From: Rhizobium sp. CIAT894 | Lineage (GTDB): Bacteria; Pseudomonadota; Alphaproteobacteria; Rhizobiales; Rhizobiaceae | Assembly: GCF_000172795.2 (NCBI RefSeq) | Contig: NZ_CP020947.1 | Coordinates: 1,305,001 to 1,369,000, forward strand | Length of the DNA: 64,000 nt | Reading direction: 5' to 3' | Part shown: piece after piece, positions 1-9,600 of the stretch | Position numbering within the stretch: position 1 is the first letter of the stretch | How the letters are laid out: each line of letters starts with the position of its first letter | Notes under the pieces: model-generated | The model's database searches: none | What the model was told of the DNA's origin: nothing | The model's input: the letters and a program-made list of their open reading frames with translations, nothing else | Translations under genes and position numbers: made by a program

Positions 1-83
1 ACAACCGCGGAATACAGAGGCGGGCGCACTCTGCCATAATTTGCCGGGCATGATTACATTAAAGTCTGAACTAAACTTAAAGC

Positions 84-118
84 AAATTGCCCGCGGACAC
101 CAAGTTCGCGGGCAAAAT
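84..118 (-). terminator. probable intrinsic terminator of the MCP-like gene
   Basis: A 9-bp perfect inverted repeat (TTGCCCGCG at 87-95 and CGCGGGCAA at 107-115) lies about 45 nt beyond the stop codon of the leftward gene. Read on the minus strand it is followed by a short T-rich stretch (TTTG). The rest of 1-161 holds no gene that I can see. Confidence 0.5.
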
Positions 119-161
119 ATCGTATTGGAAGCAGATGAATGCGGCTGTCGCACGAAAGACG

Positions 162-1268
162 CTATTTCAGATTGAGCGTCGCCTTGATTGTCGCGTCGTT
201 TTCCGTCTGCTGCACGACGACGCCGTACCAGCCGAGCCCGTCGTAATCCTCGTAGCCGAGGGTGCGTGCGAAGGCGACGATCGAGCCGTTATTGTCGTAG
301 TAGCTGCCTTTCGCCCGGCCGGACGGGTTGGCAAGCGCGAAATGGGAAAACAGCAGGGCGGGGTTGGTGGTGGCGATCACCCGGCTCTTGCCGTCGAGCA
401 GCATGACCGTCGTTTTTTCCGCCAGCTGCGGCGGCAGGTTCGCCTCTTTTTCGACGATCGCCTGGCCCTGGTTCTGCCAGTCGAAATAGACGCCGAGCGT
501 GCCGATCAGCCGGCCGTCGAGCTTGCCTTGTTCGCGGACGCCTGTGGCATAGACGAGCGCCTGCCTGTTGTCATGGGTCGGGCTCGCCTTGACCTCGTCG
601 ACAATATAGGCGTCGCCGGAGGAGCAGGCGGACGCTGCGCGGAACCACGGATCGCCGGCAAGGCTTGTCCCCATGATCTTGCGCTGGAACTTGGGATTGG
701 CGGAGGCGATCACCTTGCCCGTGAGATCGGTCATGACGAGATCGAGATAGACGGTGTAGAAACGGTTGATGGCGCCGAGACGCTCCGCCGCAAAGGCGAC
801 GCTTTCCCGATCCGGATTCTCAAGCGCCTGCCAGAGTGCCGGGTCCGTCGCCCACCAGCGCACATCGGCGGTGCGCTCGAAAAGATTGCGGACGATGAGC
901 TGCACCAGCGTTTGCGCGAGATCCGTGAGGCGAACGCCCTCCATCTCCTCGACCAGGCAATCCGCCATGGCGCGGCTGAGGCCGATGCGGCCGAGCACGT
1001 TGCTTTCGAACCTGCCGGTGATGTCGGTCGCGATCTGCGCCAGCCGCTGTACCTCGTTGGCAACGACCGCAAAGCCCTTTCCGGTCTCGCCGGCTCTTGC
1101 CGCCTCGATCAGCGCATTGATCGCCAGCAGCTTGATCTGCTTGACGATATGGGTGTTGTCGGCGCTGAAGCGCTCGAGGTCGGTGCTGATGCCGTCGGTG
1201 ACGACGCGCATCGAGCGCGGTGTCGCATTCTGCGACTGGGCAATGGTTTCTGCGCTAAGCGGCTTCAT
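162..1268 (-). CDS. MCP-like signalling protein with C-terminal Cache-like domain
   Basis: Probable chemoreceptor-family sensor of 368 residues. Residues ~15-80 carry the MCP signalling-hairpin core ([20 protein letters not shown], followed by ANEVQRLA), the tip that contacts CheA/CheW in chemoreceptors. The rest (~100-368) resembles a Cache sensor region ([35 protein letters not shown]). No transmembrane segment, HAMP domain or long methylation helices are visible, so it looks soluble and has the reverse of the usual order (sensor first, signalling domain last). The start was set at the ATG at 1268, preceded by AGGA; an upstream in-frame ATG at 1334 has no comparable site. Whether it signals to a chemotaxis array or another pathway cannot be told from sequence. 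Confidence 0.75.
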   Translation of the reverse strand: MKPLSAETIAQSQNATPRSMRVVTDGISTDLERFSADNTHIVKQIKLLAINALIEAARAGETGKGFAVVANEVQRLAQIATDITGRFESNVLGRIGLSRAMADCLVEEMEGVRLTDLAQTLVQLIVRNLFERTADVRWWATDPALWQALENPDRESVAFAAERLGAINRFYTVYLDLVMTDLTGKVIASANPKFQRKIMGTSLAGDPWFRAASACSSGDAYIVDEVKASPTHDNRQALVYATGVREQGKLDGRLIGTLGVYFDWQNQGQAIVEKEANLPPQLAEKTTVMLLDGKSRVIATTNPALLFSHFALANPSGRAKGSYYDNNGSIVAFARTLGYEDYDGLGWYGVVVQQTENDATIKATLNLK

Positions 1269-1610
1269 CAAATGATCCTGGGAGGGGGACGGCGGGCAAT
1301 CGTTTGTCGGCGAAGAAAATTTCGAGATCAGCAAAAACGATGCGTGCCTATGGTTTTCAATTGGTTAACGCCACGCGCTCAGAGGTAAACATTTTAGGGC
1401 GAATGGCGAAAGAGAGGAAAAAATCGACGCGGCGGCGCCCATGCGGCACGATTGAGCCCGCTGCTGAAAGCGATTTTGCGATTCTTCCGCGCTGTGCGCG
1501 ATTTTTCGCCAATCGGGATTTTCTTTCGCTACGATAGAGGCATCATCCTCTGCGTTCCCGAGTCGAACGCGTCTCCCCGTTGCTGGTAAGTCGATAGAAG
1601 AGCCAGGATC
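1269..1610. promoter_or_regulatory. divergent intergenic region
   Basis: 342 nt between the leftward MCP-like gene and the rightward DMT transporter. It must hold the promoters of both. The short reading frames here have no recognisable protein features and I do not call a gene. Confidence 0.4.
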
Positions 1611-2549
1611 ATGCACGCGGTTCTCAAAAACCCGATGAGGGGCATTGCGCTGAAAGTTTCGTCGGTCGTGGTCTTCCTGGCCATGCAGACCTTCATCAAG
1701 CTGGCCGGCTCGGACATCCCGCCGGGTCAGGTTACCTTCTGCAGGTCCTTCTTCGCGCTCTTTCCGATCATGGCCTATCTCGCCTATATCGGTCAGCTGC
1801 GCGCCGCCTTCTACACCGCCAATCCGGTCGGTCACCTCAAGCGCGGCACGATCGGCATCATGTCGATGGCTTTCGGTTTCTACGGCCTCCTGCATCTGCC
1901 GCTGCCGGAGGCGATCGCGCTCGGCTACGCCTTGCCGCTTGTCGCCGTCATCTTTGCCGCCGTCTTTCTCGGCGAGACCGTGCGCATCTATCGCTGGAGC
2001 GCCGTCCTGGTCGGCATTGCAGGCGTCGCCATCGTCTCCTGGCCGAAACTCACCCTGTTTCGCGATGGCGGCATGGAGGCCGAACAGGCCGTCGGGGCGC
2101 TCTCAGTGCTGCTCTCGGCCGTTCTCGGCGGCATGGCGATGATCCAGGTGCGCCGTCTCGTCGAGGAGGAGAAGACGGCGACGATCGTGCTTTACTTCTC
2201 ACTCACCGCCTCGGTCTTCTCGCTGGCCTCCCTGCCTTTCGGCTGGCTCATCCTGCCATGGCCATCGGCCCTTTATCTGATCGCGGCCGGTTGTTGCGGC
2301 GGTGTCGCGCAGATCCTGCTGACGGAAAGTTATCGTCATGCCGACGTCTCCACCATCGCGCCGTTCGAATATACCTCGATCCTGCTCGGCAGCATCGTCG
2401 CCTATTTCGTCTTCGGCGACGTGCCGAGCGTCACCATGCTGATCGGCACGCTCATCGTCATTTCCGCCGGCATCTTCATCATCTATCGCGAGCATCAGCT
2501 GGGCATCGAGCAGAGAGAGGCGCGCAAGGCCACGACGCCGCAAGCCTGA
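1611..2549 (+). CDS. EamA/DMT family inner-membrane transporter
   Basis: 312-residue drug/metabolite transporter with the ten-helix, two-EamA-repeat layout: repeat 1 roughly residues 10-140, repeat 2 roughly 160-295, both rich in hydrophobic segments (e.g. PLPEAIALGYALPLVAVIF, a typical helix 3-4 segment). Members export or import small metabolites such as amino acids or nucleosides; the substrate cannot be predicted. The C-terminus is a short charged tail (REHQLGIEQREARKA), expected in the cytoplasm. The ATG at 1611 follows a weak AGGA-type site. It stands alone, with 184 nt before the next rightward gene. Confidence 0.88.
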   Translation: MHAVLKNPMRGIALKVSSVVVFLAMQTFIKLAGSDIPPGQVTFCRSFFALFPIMAYLAYIGQLRAAFYTANPVGHLKRGTIGIMSMAFGFYGLLHLPLPEAIALGYALPLVAVIFAAVFLGETVRIYRWSAVLVGIAGVAIVSWPKLTLFRDGGMEAEQAVGALSVLLSAVLGGMAMIQVRRLVEEEKTATIVLYFSLTASVFSLASLPFGWLILPWPSALYLIAAGCCGGVAQILLTESYRHADVSTIAPFEYTSILLGSIVAYFVFGDVPSVTMLIGTLIVISAGIFIIYREHQLGIEQREARKATTPQA

Positions 2550-2733
2550 TGCCTGCAAGCTCATGAAACAAAAAGCGAAAATAATGGTCAATTCTTGGGA
2601 TAGCGTCATTTCGCCGAATATGTTTGTTGAAGGTGAGAGAGTATCATTTATTCGAAGCTGTGCATGTCTGAATGGCCGCTGATACCGGGAGGGCTTCGGT
2701 ATTGCTGCTCCGAACGCCGGCCTTTGAGCGGGG

Positions 2734-3621
2734 GTGAAGAAAAGCACAATGGCATTCACGGCGGAGCAATTGGCGGGGAACTGCTCCTTTCTGGTGAGCA
2801 TCCGCTTTTTGGCTGGGCAGATGCGCGGTATGTTCGATGCCGGCCCGCGTCTGGCACGATTGCTTGCTTCGCATCAGCGCTGGCTTCTGACCCAGACCGC
2901 CTATGCCCTCAATCTGGAATATGATCCGCGCGACCCGACATCGGGTTTCACCGCCGTTCGGCTGACGGGCCGCATCACCGCCCACAAGGTGGCCAGCCGC
3001 AACACTGTGCTTGCCTTCATCGAAGAACTCTTTACCTACCGCTTCATTGTTCACACGCCGGGCGACGAGCGGCGGCGGCCACGGCATTTCGAGCCGGCCG
3101 ATGTCAGCCATCAGGCGATGTTTGCCTGGATTCTCGCCAATCTCGGCGCGCTCGATCTGCTTGATGGTGGTCAAAGGGCCGCATTTTTCCAGGCGAATCC
3201 GACATTGATGCGGCTCGTTCAGCCGCGCATTGCGCGCCATTGCCTGGAAGATGCCGCCTGGCGGGAGCCGCCGGAACAGGTGGCGCTGTTCCTTTGGACG
3301 GAAGCCGGCGGCCTCGTCGTCGACAACTTCATCGCCCGGATGGATATAGAAAACCCCGAGCAGAAGAGGTATTCCGTCGGCCGCGTCGAAACCCGTGCGC
3401 TCGCGGCCGATTTCATGATGTCGCGCACCCACCTGCAGCGGCTCCTGGCAAAGGCGGCGCAACGCGGCTGCGTCGGCTGGGATGACGAACCGCGCAAAGC
3501 GCATCTCTGGATATCGCGGAACTTTGTCGAGGAATACTGCGCCTGGCAGGCAGTCAAATTCGCATATGTCGACGAAGCTTTCGAATGGGCGAAAGCTCAG
3601 ATCGAGGAAATGCCCGGCTGA
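2734..3621 (+). CDS. conserved-looking hypothetical protein, possible C-terminal winged-helix
   Basis: I do not recognise this 295-residue protein. It is soluble, with no signal peptide or membrane segment. Residues ~20-60 contain RFLAGQMRGMFDAGPRLARL; residues ~210-270 (RVETRALAADFMMSRTHLQR, LLAKAAQRGCVGW) look like a helix-turn-helix followed by a wing, and the whole could be a transcriptional regulator that reads as two related halves. The start at 2734 is GTG; an ATG at 2749 (MAFTAEQ) is an equally good choice because GGGGGTGAAG precedes it. Function is not assigned; the DNA-binding idea rests only on helix pattern. Confidence 0.65.
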   Translation: MKKSTMAFTAEQLAGNCSFLVSIRFLAGQMRGMFDAGPRLARLLASHQRWLLTQTAYALNLEYDPRDPTSGFTAVRLTGRITAHKVASRNTVLAFIEELFTYRFIVHTPGDERRRPRHFEPADVSHQAMFAWILANLGALDLLDGGQRAAFFQANPTLMRLVQPRIARHCLEDAAWREPPEQVALFLWTEAGGLVVDNFIARMDIENPEQKRYSVGRVETRALAADFMMSRTHLQRLLAKAAQRGCVGWDDEPRKAHLWISRNFVEEYCAWQAVKFAYVDEAFEWAKAQIEEMPG

Positions 3622-3651
3622 TCTGATAGGGGCTGATCTGACGACTGCCGA

Positions 3652-3789
3652 TCAGAGAACGCTTGCCGCAACGCCGGCATCCGCCGGCCCGAGCCGCTCG
3701 CGCTCATAGTCCCGCGCGGCGCAGATTGCGGAGCGGATATGCTCGAACGTGTCGACATTGCGCAGAAGCGATATCAGAATTGCAGTCAT
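3652..3789 (-). CDS. small hypothetical protein (candidate)
   Basis: A 45-residue frame beginning MTAILISLLRNVDTF with a short amphipathic N-terminal helix and a charged middle (ARDYERERLGPADAG). The ribosome site is weak, and an upstream in-frame start at 3837 also exists. It lies convergent to the preceding gene. Reported as a candidate because it and the next small frame are same-strand neighbours in an otherwise empty 530-nt stretch; it may be non-coding. Confidence 0.3.
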   Translation of the reverse strand: MTAILISLLRNVDTFEHIRSAICAARDYERERLGPADAGVAASVL

Positions 3790-3833
3790 TTCAAGGGTAC
3801 TCTTGACGCGAAGGGGCAGGCAAAACCTGCCGC

Positions 3834-4025
3834 TCAATATTGCTGGAAGTCCGAAAAAATCGCGTCGGGGCGCGCTGTGCGGCTGTTGATGCCGGTGCCG
3901 CGGGCGATCATTTGTTCGTTCGCGGCAAAGCCGAAACGGCTGTAGCCGTGGGTGGAACGAACCTGGTCGCCGGCGAGGCGAAGGGTTTCAAACCCGCTAT
4001 GGATAGGACGAAAACGCTTGTTCAT
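3834..4025 (-). CDS. small hypothetical protein (candidate)
   Basis: A 63-residue frame starting MNKRFRPIHSGFETLRLAG. The start ATG at 4025 is preceded by a strong purine-rich site (GGAGGAACCACAGGAACC), which is the main support. No domain, signal peptide or membrane segment is recognisable; composition is Arg/Gly/Ser-rich. Upstream (4026-4156) the DNA turns AT-rich, consistent with a promoter. Function unknown. Confidence 0.45.
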   Translation of the reverse strand: MNKRFRPIHSGFETLRLAGDQVRSTHGYSRFGFAANEQMIARGTGINSRTARPDAIFSDFQQY

Positions 4026-4156
4026 GGCCTTGGTTCCTGTGGTTCCTCCCAAGACACAGCTCATATTGCGATGCAGCATTGATTCCGCAATGCGTCATGG
4101 CGGGATGCAGTTATGCGTATAGCGCATAGATAATTTCATAAATTATTCAATTTTGG

Positions 4157-5056
4157 CTAATTTCTAAGCAAAGAGAGGGACTTAAGCTTCGCTTGAAAGG
4201 CGAGCAGGTCATTCCAGGCCAGCCGTTTGTTGACTGGTGCGGTCAATAGATCCTGCGGATGCAGACTGGCTATGGCAGGAATGACACAGTCCGCAACGGC
4301 AATCTCCTTCCAGCGGCCGCGCAGGCCGTGGATCGTGTCGTTTTCGCCGAAGAAGAAGCGGGCCGAAAAATTGCCGAGCAGCAGGATCGCCTTGGGTTCT
4401 GCCAGCGCGATCTGCCGTTCGATGAAGGGCCGGCAGATGTCCATTTCCGCGGCCGAGGGCGGGCGATTGCCAGGCGGCCGCCAGGGGATGACCTGCGTCA
4501 GCAGCACGCTCGAGCGTGTCAGCCCGATCGCCGCCAGCATCTTGTCGAACAACTGGCCGGATTTTCCCGAGAAGGGCACGCCTTCGCGATCGTCTTCGGC
4601 GCCTGGCGCCGAGCCGATCACCATGATCCCGCTGTCGGCATCGCCGCTGGCAAAGATGGTCGAGCGGGCGCTGTGCTTGAGATTGCAGCCGTTGAAGGCC
4701 TCGATCGCGGTCTTGAGCTCTGCCAGGGATCGCGCAGTTTCGGCGACGAAACGCGCCTGCTGTACCGCCTCGCCATCCGGGATTGCCGGTTGCGGGCCGG
4801 AAGCAGCGATCGCGGCCGGCGCCGGGCGCGCCGCTGCATTCGGGCGTGGCGTTGTCCGGCCTTGTCCGGAGCCGGTACCTTCCCCGGCGACGGAAGGCTG
4901 CGCCTGTGTCGGCGGGCGCCGGGCGGCCTTCATCGCCTCGAATTCGGCGAAGCGGTCGACCGCCTCTTCCTCCAGCAGCCATTCCACGCCGGCATCCGCA
5001 TGGAAATGCAGAAGCGCTGCGAGTTCGGCGGGGGAAAGGTCGTTGGCGGAGATCAT
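4157..5056 (-). CDS. uracil-DNA glycosylase family 4-like protein
   Basis: DNA repair enzyme expected to remove uracil from DNA. Residues ~1-110 are a low-complexity Pro/Ala-rich N-terminal extension; the catalytic fold occupies ~115-299. Family marks are motif A as GSAPGAEDDREGVPFSGKSG, then PWRPPGNRPP and the late motif SLHPQDLL. Family-4 enzymes carry four cysteines for a 4Fe-4S cluster; here only the Cys of GCNLKH and that of ICRPF fall at such positions, and a Trp sits where a cluster Cys is expected in the RPPGNR motif, so the cluster is probably absent. Motif A also has Ser where GEAPG usually has Glu. Assignment to the superfamily is firm, activity less so. Confidence 0.82.
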   Translation of the reverse strand: MISANDLSPAELAALLHFHADAGVEWLLEEEAVDRFAEFEAMKAARRPPTQAQPSVAGEGTGSGQGRTTPRPNAAARPAPAAIAASGPQPAIPDGEAVQQARFVAETARSLAELKTAIEAFNGCNLKHSARSTIFASGDADSGIMVIGSAPGAEDDREGVPFSGKSGQLFDKMLAAIGLTRSSVLLTQVIPWRPPGNRPPSAAEMDICRPFIERQIALAEPKAILLLGNFSARFFFGENDTIHGLRGRWKEIAVADCVIPAIASLHPQDLLTAPVNKRLAWNDLLAFQAKLKSLSLLRN

Positions 5057-5124
5057 CCGACAGGTTTAGCGGAGAGACTGTGGCATGGAAAGGGCAGGCG
5101 ACGGATTGCCCACCCTTGCCAGTG

Positions 5125-6417
5125 CTATTGCACAGTCCATTGCGCGATGTCGTCGCGTTCGCCGATCAGCGCCAAGCCGTGGGCGATCGACAGCAATTCG
5201 CCGCCGCTCTCGATCTTGTCGCTGTCGAAGCGTTCGGTGAAAATGCGCCGCACCGCCGGCACGAAGGAGGTGCCGCCGGTCAGGAACACCTTGTCGATGC
5301 CGGATGCATCGGTGTTGGTCTTTTCCAGCACGTCGTCGAGCGCGCCTTCGATACGGGCGAGATCATCGACGATCCAGCTTTCGAAATCGCTGCGCTTGAT
5401 CGTGCGATGGCCGGCGCGGCCGAGCGGGGCGAAATCGAACGGAGCCTCTTCGGCGGAGGAAAGCGCCATCTTCGTCGCCGAGACCGCCTGGTAGAGCGGA
5501 TAGCCCTCGTCATGGTCGATCAGGTCGACGAAGATTTCCAGCTTCTCCGGTTCCAGCGCCGTGCGCACCAGCTTCTTCAGATCCTCGAATTCCCGCGAGG
5601 TCTTGAAGATCGACAGCTGATTCCAGCGGCTGAAGCTCGCATAGTAGTTCGACGGCACCTCGAGGATCTTGTCGAAGCTCTTGAAATGGCTGCCCTTGCC
5701 GATCTGCGGCGCGACGATGTTGTCGATCATGCGCGCATCGAAATGGTCGCCGGCCACACCGACGCCCGAATGGCCGATCGGCGTTGCCGTCAGTTTGCCG
5801 GCCCTGGTCTCGAAGCGGATCAGCGAATAGTCCGTCGTACCGCCGCCGAAGTCGGCGACGAGCACGGTCGCATCGGACTTCAGATTCTGCGCGAAGTAGA
5901 AGGCGGCGGCAACCGGCTCGTAGACATAGTGAATTTCCGGAAAACCGAAGCGCGTCAGCGCCTCGTTGTAGCGCTGCACCGCCAGCACCGGGTCCGGACT
6001 GGCGCCGGCGAAATGCACCGGGCGGCCGGTGATGATGCGGCTGGTATCATCGGGCCAGCTCTCGCCTGCGTAATGGCGAAGGCGCCGGATGAAGATTTCC
6101 ATCAGGTCTTCGAAGCTCTGCCGCTTGCCGAAGATGATCGTGCCCTGGAAAAGCGCGCTTGCGGCAAAGGTCTTGATCGATTGCAGGAAACGACAGTCGC
6201 CGGGATTGTCGATGAACTGCCGGATCGCCGCATGGCCCGCCTCCACCTTCAGCGCCGAAGCGCCGAGTTGCGCGTCCTTCATGAAGGAAAGCGCCGTGCG
6301 CATGCTGTCGGCCGTGCCTGCCGTACTCGTAAACGCCATCGAACGCGTGGCCCGCCCATCCGCCGTGGCGAGAACCGTATTTGTCGTGCCGAAGTCCAAA
6401 CCCAGCGCCTGAGCCAT
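5125..6417 (-). CDS. Hsp70-family (YegD-like) ATPase
   Basis: 430-residue actin-fold ATPase of the Hsp70 superfamily. The phosphate-1 loop LGLDFGTTNTV is at residues ~5-15, the phosphate-2 loop VADFGGGTTDYS near 210, and the adenosine motif FLTGGTSFVPAV near 380. It is much shorter than DnaK (~640 residues) and ends after the nucleotide-binding domain, so it lacks the substrate-binding domain and lid; that matches the YegD-like group, whose clients are unknown. No co-chaperone lies nearby. The gene lies 68 nt upstream of the glycosylase gene on the same strand and may be co-transcribed with it. Confidence 0.88.
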   Translation of the reverse strand: MAQALGLDFGTTNTVLATADGRATRSMAFTSTAGTADSMRTALSFMKDAQLGASALKVEAGHAAIRQFIDNPGDCRFLQSIKTFAASALFQGTIIFGKRQSFEDLMEIFIRRLRHYAGESWPDDTSRIITGRPVHFAGASPDPVLAVQRYNEALTRFGFPEIHYVYEPVAAAFYFAQNLKSDATVLVADFGGGTTDYSLIRFETRAGKLTATPIGHSGVGVAGDHFDARMIDNIVAPQIGKGSHFKSFDKILEVPSNYYASFSRWNQLSIFKTSREFEDLKKLVRTALEPEKLEIFVDLIDHDEGYPLYQAVSATKMALSSAEEAPFDFAPLGRAGHRTIKRSDFESWIVDDLARIEGALDDVLEKTNTDASGIDKVFLTGGTSFVPAVRRIFTERFDSDKIESGGELLSIAHGLALIGERDDIAQWTVQ

Positions 6418-6552
6418 GCCCGCACCTCTTCATGCCGATTGTTGTTGGAAACGGAGCGCTGCTCCGCAAGGGCGTGCGAACGCCCGGATCAAGGAGGGCG
6501 GGTGATGCCACAGAGGCGTGACACATTCAAGAGGAGCGAAAGTCGATGTGAT

Positions 6553-6599
6553 TAGATGTGGAGCCTCACCGAGGACAACCTATTGAGGCTCCACATCTA
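6553..6599. repeat. perfect 16-bp inverted repeat (hairpin 1 of a tandem pair)
   Basis: Arms at 6553-6568 (TAGATGTGGAGCCTCA) and 6584-6599 are exact reverse complements with a 15-nt loop. It lies between the RND pump stop codon and the Hsp70 start, without a clear T-run on either side. Confidence 0.75.
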
Positions 6600-6638
6600 G
6601 GCGCACTTCTTCTCCCTGGATGGAAGAAGAAGTGCGCC
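6600..6638. repeat. perfect 14-bp inverted repeat (hairpin 2 of a tandem pair)
   Basis: Arms at 6600-6613 (GGCGCACTTCTTCT) and 6625-6638 are exact reverse complements, loop 11 nt. It abuts hairpin 1 with no spacer and lies 44 nt past the RND stop codon on the minus strand. It could terminate the pump transcript or belong to a small RNA. Confidence 0.75.
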
Positions 6639-6681
6639 GCAAGAAGGGTCAATCGGCTGTGCCGAATTCAGAGGGCCGACA

Positions 6682-9600
6682 TCATTCGGCAGCCATTGCC
6701 CTTGCTTCCTGCACCTGCACTTCCGGCTCCTCCTCGACCTTCTTTGTGCCGATCAGGCGGCCGAGGAAGTTTCCGAAACGGTCCATCTCGACGAAGATGA
6801 CGGGGGTGATGAACAGCGTCAGCATCTGCGAGACGATCAGGCCGCCGACGACGGCGATGCCGAGCGGCTGGCGCAGTTCCGAGCTCGCTCCCGTGCCGAG
6901 GGCGATCGGCAGGGCACCGAGCAGGGCGCAGAAGGTCGTCATCATGATCGGCCGGAAGCGCCGCACGCAGGCCTCGTGGATCGCTGCCGTCGCCTTTTCG
7001 CCCGTCGTGCGCATGGTCTCCACCGCCACATCGATCATCATGATCGCGTTCTTCTTGACGATGCCGATCAGCATCAGCAGGCCGATAAGGGCGATGATCG
7101 ACAGATCGAAGCCCATGATCTTTAGCGCCAGCAACGCACCGAAGGCCGCCGCCGGAAGGCCGGAGAGGATGGTGAGCGGGTGGATGAAGCTTTCATAGAG
7201 CACGCCGAGCACAACATAGATGGTCAGAATGGCCGCCAGGATCAGATAGGGCGTATTGCCCTGCGACTGCTGGAAGATCTCCGCCGTGCCGCCATAGGAG
7301 GTGAAGACGTCTGCCGGAACGCTGATGTCGTTCTTGATCTGATCGATCGCCGCCGTCGCATTGCTGAGCGAGACGCCTTCCGGCAGGTTGAAGGAAACCG
7401 TGGTCGACACCAGCTGACCGGTCTGGTTGATGGTCACCGGGCCGGTGGTGCGTTGCACATGCGCGAAGTTCGACAGCGGCACCAGGCTGCCATTGGAGGA
7501 GGCGACGCGAATCTCCGACAGTTTCTGGTCGTCCCAGGGTTTGCTGGTGTCGTATTCGACGATGACGTCGTAGCTGTCGCCGGTCGACTGGATTTCCGCC
7601 GCCGCATATCCGCTGAAGGATTCCTGCAGCGTCGTGCGCAGCGTATCGTTGTCGATGCCGTAAGCGGCTGCCCGCTCGGTATCGATGACGATATTGGCCT
7701 GCAGGGCGTTGTTCTGGGCATCCGAGGTCACATCGGTGAACAGATCGCGGTCGCCACGCATCGCCGCCTGGATCTTGCCGGCCCAGAGATTGGTCTGATC
7801 GGCGCTCAGCGCCTGCACCACCAGCTGATATTGGCTGGCGGTCTGGCGGCCGCCGAAGCGCAGGCTCTGGTTCGGCGTCACGAAGGCCTGCAATCCGGGG
7901 ATCTTGTTGATTGCCGTGCGCAGCTCGCGCAGCGTCTGGTCAAGCGGCGGGCGCTCGTTCTTGTCCTTGAGTTCGACGAACATCGAGCCGTTGTTCTGCG
8001 GTTTGTTCGGGTTGCCGCCGATCGTCGACATCACGTGATTGACGGCCGGGTTGGCCTTGACGGCGGCTGCCGCCTGCTTCTGCAGCGCCCCCATGGCGGA
8101 ATAGGAAATGTCCTGCCGCGCCTGGGTGCTGATCGTCAGGCGGCCGATATCCTCCTGCGGGAAGAAACTCGTCGGCAGCGTCATGAAGAAATAGACCGTC
8201 AGTGCCACCGAGCCGAGGAAAACCCCGAGGATCGTGACGCGATGGCGAAGGCACCAGCCGACCGACCTGTCATAGCCGTTGAGCGTCCTCTCGAAACCGG
8301 CATCGAAGAGGCGGATGAGAAGCGGCGGGCGGCTGTGGTTGTTTGACAGGCGCGAGCCGAGCATCGGCGTCACCGTCAGCGAGACGACGGCCGACGAGAT
8401 GATGGCGATGGCGACCACCATGCCGAACTCGTTGAACACCCGGCCGACGACGCCGCCCATCAGAAGGATCGGGATGAACACCGCGATCAGCGAAACCGAC
8501 ATGGAAATGATGGTGTAGCTGACTTCGCCGGCACCCTTGATCGCCGCCTCCCGCACCGGCATGCCTTCCTCGACATGGCGCAGGATGTTCTCGAGCATGA
8601 CGATCGCGTCGTCGACCACCAGCCCCACCGCGAGCGTCAGCCCGAGCAGCGAGATATTGTCGATGCTGTAGCCGAGCACATACATCATGCCGAAGGTCGA
8701 AATCAGCGACAGCGGAACGGCAAGCCCCGGAATGATCGTTGCCGTCGCATGGCCGGTGAAGAGGTAGATGACGAGAACGACGAGGCCGATCGTCAGAAAC
8801 AGCGTGAACTTGACGTCGGCGATGGCGGCGCGAATCGGCTTTGCGGCATCGTTCATGACGACGGTGTTGACCGAGGGCGGAATTTCCGCGTGCAGCTGCG
8901 GCAGCTTGGCGTTGATCGCATCGACGACATCGACCGTGTTGGCATCCGGCTGACGCTGGATGGCAAGGATGATGCCGCGCTGGCCGTCATACCAACTGCC
9001 GGTATACTGGTTCTCGACGCTGTCCTGCACATCGGCGACGTCGCCAAGGTGGATCGGCGCGCCGTTCGGATTGGCAATAACAAGCGAGCGGAACTGTTCG
9101 GCGTTGGTGCGCTGCGTGTTCGCCGTGATGGTCATGCTCTGCGAATTGTTCTGCAGTGTTCCCACAGGCTGCTGGCTGTTGGCGGCAGAAAGCGCCTTGT
9201 TGACGGTATCGATGCCGATACCGCGGGTCAAAAGCTTGTTGGGATCGACCTCGACGCGCACGGCATAGGTCTGCGCACCATAGACACTGACCTGGGCAAC
9301 GCCGGGAAGCGTCGACAGCGACGGCGAGATGATATCCTCGGCAATCTCGTCGAGCTTGCTGCGCGGCATGGTGTTGCTCTGCACGGAGAGCAGCATGACA
9401 GGCGCGTCGGCCGGGTTGGTCTTGCGGTAGCTCGGCGGCGTCGTCAGGTTGTCGGGCAATTGCCGGGTCGCATGCGAGATCGCCGCCTGGACGTCGGCTG
9501 CGGCCGCGTCGATATCGCGGTTGAGATCGAACTGCAGCACGATGCTGCTGCTGCCGAGCGAGCTCGATGCGCTGATTTCGCTGATCCCGGGAATGGTCTC

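Noticed and set aside
87..1388. A 433-residue plus-strand frame over the MCP-like gene
   Set aside because: It is the antisense shadow of the minus-strand gene; its sequence is Arg/Asp/Gly-rich without domain motifs, as usual for GC-rich DNA.
4783..6555. A 590-residue plus-strand frame opposite the Hsp70 gene
   Set aside because: The minus-strand Hsp70 nucleotide-binding motifs are unambiguous; the plus frame lacks motifs.
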